From: Cloacibacillus sp. An23
GTDB lineage: Bacteria; Synergistota; Synergistia; Synergistales; Synergistaceae
Reading direction: 5' to 3'
Length of the DNA: 64,000 bases
Assembly (NCBI RefSeq): GCF_002159945.1
Contig: NZ_NFJQ01000004.1
Span: forward strand, 62,001 to 126,000
The notes beneath the pieces were generated by a model. That model was given only the letters and a program-made list of their open reading frames with translations. It made no database searches and was not told the DNA's origin. Made by a program: the position numbers and the translations under genes. This document shows, piece by piece, positions 61,499 to 64,000 of the stretch (positions within the stretch are counted from its first letter, which is position 1; each line of letters starts with the position of its first letter).

Positions 61499-62380
61499 AT
61501 GACGGACTATGAAAACCGAGTGAAGCTGAACAGGGACCTCGCGCGTATGCTGCGCGGGGGCGTGATCATGGACGTGACTACGCCGGAGCAGGCGCGCGTC
61601 GCCGAAGAGGCCGGAGCCTGCGCGGTCATGGCGCTCGAGCGCGTGCCGGCGGACATACGGGCCGCGGGCGGAGTCGCGCGCATGAGCGACCCGAAGATGA
61701 TAAAAGAGATACAGCGCGCCGTGTCCATCCCCGTCATGGCGAAGTGCCGCATCGGCCACATAACGGAGGCGCGCATACTCGAGGCGCTCGACATAGACTA
61801 CATAGACGAGAGCGAAGTCCTGAGCCCCGCCGACGACGTTTACCACATAGACAAACGCGCCTTCCGCGTCCCGTTCGTCTGCGGCGCGCGCAATTTGTCG
61901 GAGGCGCTGCGCCGCATAGAGGAAGGAGCGGCTATGATACGCACGAAGGGCGAGCCGGGGACGGGCGACGTCGTGCAGGCTGTGCGCCACATGCGCGCGA
62001 TGCGCGCGGAGATAGCGCGAGTGCTATCGCTGCGCGAGGACGAGGTATTCGAGGCGGCGAAGGAGATGCAGGTCCCGGCCGCGCGCCTTTTCGAGCTGCG
62101 CGAACTCGGCGGCCTGCCGGTAGTGAACTTCGCGGCCGGCGGCGTCGCGACTCCGGCCGACGCGGCTCTGATGATGACGCTCGGCGCGGAAGGAGTCTTC
62201 GTCGGCAGCGGAATCTTCAAATCCGGCGACCCGGCAAAGCGCGCGGCGGCGATAGTCAAGGCCGTGACGAACTACGAAAATCCGGAAATCCTCGCCGAAA
62301 TATCAGAAGACCTCGGCGAAGCGATGGTGGGCACGAACGCGGACGAAATAGCTCTGCTCATGGCGGAGCGCGGAAAATGA
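61499..62380 (+). CDS. pdxS: Pyridoxal 5'-phosphate synthase subunit PdxS
   Basis: Synthase subunit of the ribose-5-phosphate-dependent PLP pathway, building PLP from ribose-5-phosphate, glyceraldehyde-3-phosphate and ammonia. The 293-residue barrel has catalytic Asp 25 in [20 protein letters not shown], Lys 82 in [13 protein letters not shown], Lys 150 in [20 protein letters not shown], and [26 protein letters not shown] lies 9 bases before the ATG. The stop overlaps pdxT (ATGA). Confidence 0.98.
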   Translation: MTDYENRVKLNRDLARMLRGGVIMDVTTPEQARVAEEAGACAVMALERVPADIRAAGGVARMSDPKMIKEIQRAVSIPVMAKCRIGHITEARILEALDIDYIDESEVLSPADDVYHIDKRAFRVPFVCGARNLSEALRRIEEGAAMIRTKGEPGTGDVVQAVRHMRAMRAEIARVLSLREDEVFEAAKEMQVPAARLFELRELGGLPVVNFAAGGVATPADAALMMTLGAEGVFVGSGIFKSGDPAKRAAAIVKAVTNYENPEILAEISEDLGEAMVGTNADEIALLMAERGK

Positions 62381-62952
62381 GCCGTCCGCTCACTGTAGGC
62401 GTGCTCGCCGTGCAGGGGGCCTTCGCCGAGCACTGCGCGGCGCTGCGGCGCGCGGGCGCAAAGCCGCGCGAGATACGCGAAGCGCGCTCGCTCGAAGGGC
62501 TCGACGCCGTGATACTGCCAGGCGGTGAAAGCACCGCGCAGGGCCGCCTCATGCGCGAGTTCGGCATATTCGAGCCGCTGCGCGCCGCGATAGCGGGCGG
62601 CCTGCCCGTCTTCGGAACATGCGCGGGCATGATACTTCTCGCGAAAAACATAGAGAACGACGAACGGCGCCACCTCGCCGTGATGGACATAGCTGTGCGG
62701 CGCAACGGCTACGGACGGCAGCTCGCGAGCTTCGTCGCGCGCGGCGCGTTTGCCGGAATGGAAGATGTCGAGATGGTCTTCATCCGCGCGCCATATATCG
62801 CCTCGGCGGGGCCGAACGTCGAGATACTCGCCGAAACCGGCGGACGCGCCGTCGCCGCGCGCGAAGGGAACATGCTCGCCGCGGCCTTTCACCCGGAAAT
62901 GACGGACGACCCGCGCGTACTCGAATATTTCCTCTCCATGGCGCGCGGATGA
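62377..62952 (+). CDS. pdxT: Pyridoxal 5'-phosphate synthase glutaminase subunit PdxT
   Basis: Class I glutaminase of 191 residues that channels ammonia to PdxS. It begins [20 protein letters not shown], has [18 protein letters not shown], the nucleophile Cys 82 in [30 protein letters not shown], and the His-Glu pair in [18 protein letters not shown]. The HPE completes the catalytic triad. Confidence 0.97.
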   Translation: MSRPLTVGVLAVQGAFAEHCAALRRAGAKPREIREARSLEGLDAVILPGGESTAQGRLMREFGIFEPLRAAIAGGLPVFGTCAGMILLAKNIENDERRHLAVMDIAVRRNGYGRQLASFVARGAFAGMEDVEMVFIRAPYIASAGPNVEILAETGGRAVAAREGNMLAAAFHPEMTDDPRVLEYFLSMARG

Positions 62953-62965
62953 AATTCCTCCGGAG

Positions 62966-62974
62966 TGCTACAAT
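62966..62974 (+). promoter_or_regulatory. Extended -10 promoter of the PNPOx-like gene
   Basis: TGC followed by TACAAT (62969-62974), 40 bp before the start of the next gene; no good -35. Confidence 0.55.
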
Positions 62975-63013
62975 TTAAGGGCATCGCATAAATCTTAAGG
63001 AGGAATGTTCAGC

Positions 63014-63412
63014 ATGGACGAAGTCTACAAGTTTCTGAAGGAGAACCCGATCTTCTTCGTGGCGACGGAAGAGGGCGACCAGCCGCGCGTGAGGCCCTTC
63101 GGCGTCGTTTCGCAGTTCGAGGGCAGGCTCTACCTCCAGACCGGAAACGTCAAGCCGGTATTCAAGCAGATGATGGCGAACCCGAAGATAGAGCTCTGCG
63201 CGATGGGCAAGGACGGCAAGACGTGGCTCCGCGTAGCCGCCGAAGTCGTGCTCGACCCGAGAGTCGAGGCGCGCCGCCAGATGCTCGACGAGAACCCGAT
63301 GCTGCGCAGCCTCTACTCCGAGGACGACGGGATAGGCGAAGTTCTCTGGCTCAAGAACGCGACGGCGACATTCAGCTCGATGGGCGGCGAGCCGCGCGTC
63401 GTGAAGTTCTAG
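63014..63412 (+). CDS. Pyridoxamine 5'-phosphate oxidase family protein
   Basis: A 132-residue split-barrel flavoprotein-like protein. ENPIFFVATEEGDQPRVRPF, VSQFEGRLYLQTGNVKPVFK and ANPKIELCAMGKDGKTWLRV match the PNPOx-like family, many of which bind FMN or F420 and are not true PdxH. Next to pdxST a link with vitamin B6 is suggestive only, because this small subgroup is widely used as general flavin-binding reductases. ATG 63014 lies 10 bases after AAGGAGG; an upstream ATG at 63005 overlaps that site. Confidence 0.85.
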   Translation: MDEVYKFLKENPIFFVATEEGDQPRVRPFGVVSQFEGRLYLQTGNVKPVFKQMMANPKIELCAMGKDGKTWLRVAAEVVLDPRVEARRQMLDENPMLRSLYSEDDGIGEVLWLKNATATFSSMGGEPRVVKF

Positions 63413-63435
63413 CGAAATTTACGCAAATACGTAAA

Positions 63436-63467
63436 AAAGGGCGGAAGCGCGAAGCTCCGCCCTTTTT
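63436..63467. terminator. Terminator after the PNPOx-like gene
   Basis: A 10-bp stem (63436-63445 with 63456-63465), then TTTTT; an A run on the other side also allows minus-strand use after hcp. Confidence 0.88.
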
Positions 63468-63490
63468 CGCGTATTCCGCGCCGCGCGCGG

Positions 63491-64000
63491 CTAGCCCATG
63501 ATTTTTTTCAAATCTTCGTCGGGCGTTGTGACGGGCGCGACGTTGTAGTTCTCGACGAGGAAGTTCAGCACGTTCGGCGAGACGAAGGCCGGGAGCGACG
63601 GGCCGAGGAGTATGTTCTTTATGCCGAGGTGCAGCAGCGTGAGCAGAATGCAGACGGCCTTCTGCTCGTACCACGAGAGGACGAGCGTCAGCGGCAGGTC
63701 GTTGACTGTGCAGCCGAATGCCTCAGCGAGCGCCGAGGCGACTTTTATCGCGCCGTATGCGTCGTTGCACTGGCCCATGTCCATTATGCGCGGAAAGCCG
63801 CCTATCGTGCCGAGGTCGAGGTCGTTGAAGCGGTATTTGCCGCAGGCGAGAGTCAGCACGATCGTGTCGGCCGGCGTCTTTTTCACGAATTCCGTGTAGT
63901 AGCTGCGCCCCGGCTTCGCGCCGTCGCAGCCGCCGACGAGGAAGAAACGGCGCACCGCACCGCTCTTGACGGCCTCGACTATCTGCGCCGCGTTCGCGAG
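63491..64000 (-). CDS. hcp: Hybrid-cluster protein (hydroxylamine reductase), partial, 5' end outside window
   Basis: C-terminal third of the hybrid-cluster protein, which reduces hydroxylamine or nitric oxide in anaerobes. Cluster-ligand motifs are visible: FFLVGGCDGAKPGRSYYTEF, LACGKYRFND, MGQCNDAYGAIKVA and LSWYEQKAVCILL (Glu and Cys ligands of the hybrid cluster). The stop is at 63491 and the frame is open to the right edge. With the flavodiiron protein it suggests nitrosative-stress defence. Confidence 0.94.
   Translation of the reverse strand, partial: LANAAQIVEAVKSGAVRRFFLVGGCDGAKPGRSYYTEFVKKTPADTIVLTLACGKYRFNDLDLGTIGGFPRIMDMGQCNDAYGAIKVASALAEAFGCTVNDLPLTLVLSWYEQKAVCILLTLLHLGIKNILLGPSLPAFVSPNVLNFLVENYNVAPVTTPDEDLKKIMG

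Overview
The window looks like chromosomal DNA of a GC-rich, anaerobic, amino-acid-fermenting diderm bacterium, most likely of the phylum Synergistota (Cloacibacillus/Synergistes-like). This is inferred from gene content: branched-chain amino-acid uptake, B12-dependent methylmalonyl-CoA mutase with a sodium-pumping decarboxylase, flavodiiron protein, hybrid-cluster protein, a clostridial-type ferredoxin and a full set of lipid A/Kdo genes. No 16S gene is present to prove it. No tRNA, rRNA, CRISPR array, prophage or insertion sequence was found. Many genes start with TTG or GTG, so several starts were chosen by ribosome binding site.

Left part (1-30.5 kb). A branched-chain amino-acid uptake operon (livK, livH, running off the left edge) and the heat-shock operon hrcA-grpE-dnaK-dnaJ with a perfect CIRCE operator are on the minus strand. 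Divergent from them lies a plus operon: histidine phosphatase, folP, folK and an anchored hypothetical. Next come a RpiR-type regulator and a minus cluster of XRE regulator, ImmA-like peptidase, radical SAM protein and Old Yellow Enzyme homologue, preceded by a CitG-like gene. A plus operon (lytic transglycosylase, YbaK-like deacylase, SUKH protein) converges on a minus operon (ThiF-like E1, dipeptidase, HicB-like protein, YjiH-like membrane protein). A plus operon follows with a sensor carrying a degenerate HD-GYP domain, YedF and a cysteine-desulfurase-like protein. Then come a dehydratase/proline-racemase pair and small exported or hypothetical proteins.

Middle part (30.5-46.7 kb). A truncated Eis-like acetyltransferase relic precedes a seven-gene operon (mcmA1, mcmA2, mce, mmdA, oadG-like delta, biotin carrier, beta subunit) that can convert succinyl-CoA to propionyl-CoA while pumping sodium. 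A flavodiiron protein diverges from it. An NhaC antiporter (which can use the sodium gradient), a small ferredoxin and a pantothenate operon (PanG-like reductase, panB, panC) follow, then an exported double rhodanese.

Right part (46.7-64 kb). A ten-gene minus operon builds the lipid A-Kdo core: lpxI, lpxB, msbA, an LpxK-glycosyltransferase fusion, kdsA, kdsD, waaA, an unrecognised gene, kdsB and an ELM1-family glycosyltransferase-like gene. After a ZIP metal transporter, a MocR/PdxR-like regulator that has lost its PLP lysine diverges from pdxS-pdxT and a PNPOx-like gene. The window ends inside hcp.

Most noteworthy: the LpxK/LpxB-like fusion with an altered P-loop, waaA without a standard start codon, the unknown gene inside the Kdo operon, the lysine-less PdxR-like regulator, the degenerate HD-GYP sensor, and PanG in place of PanE.
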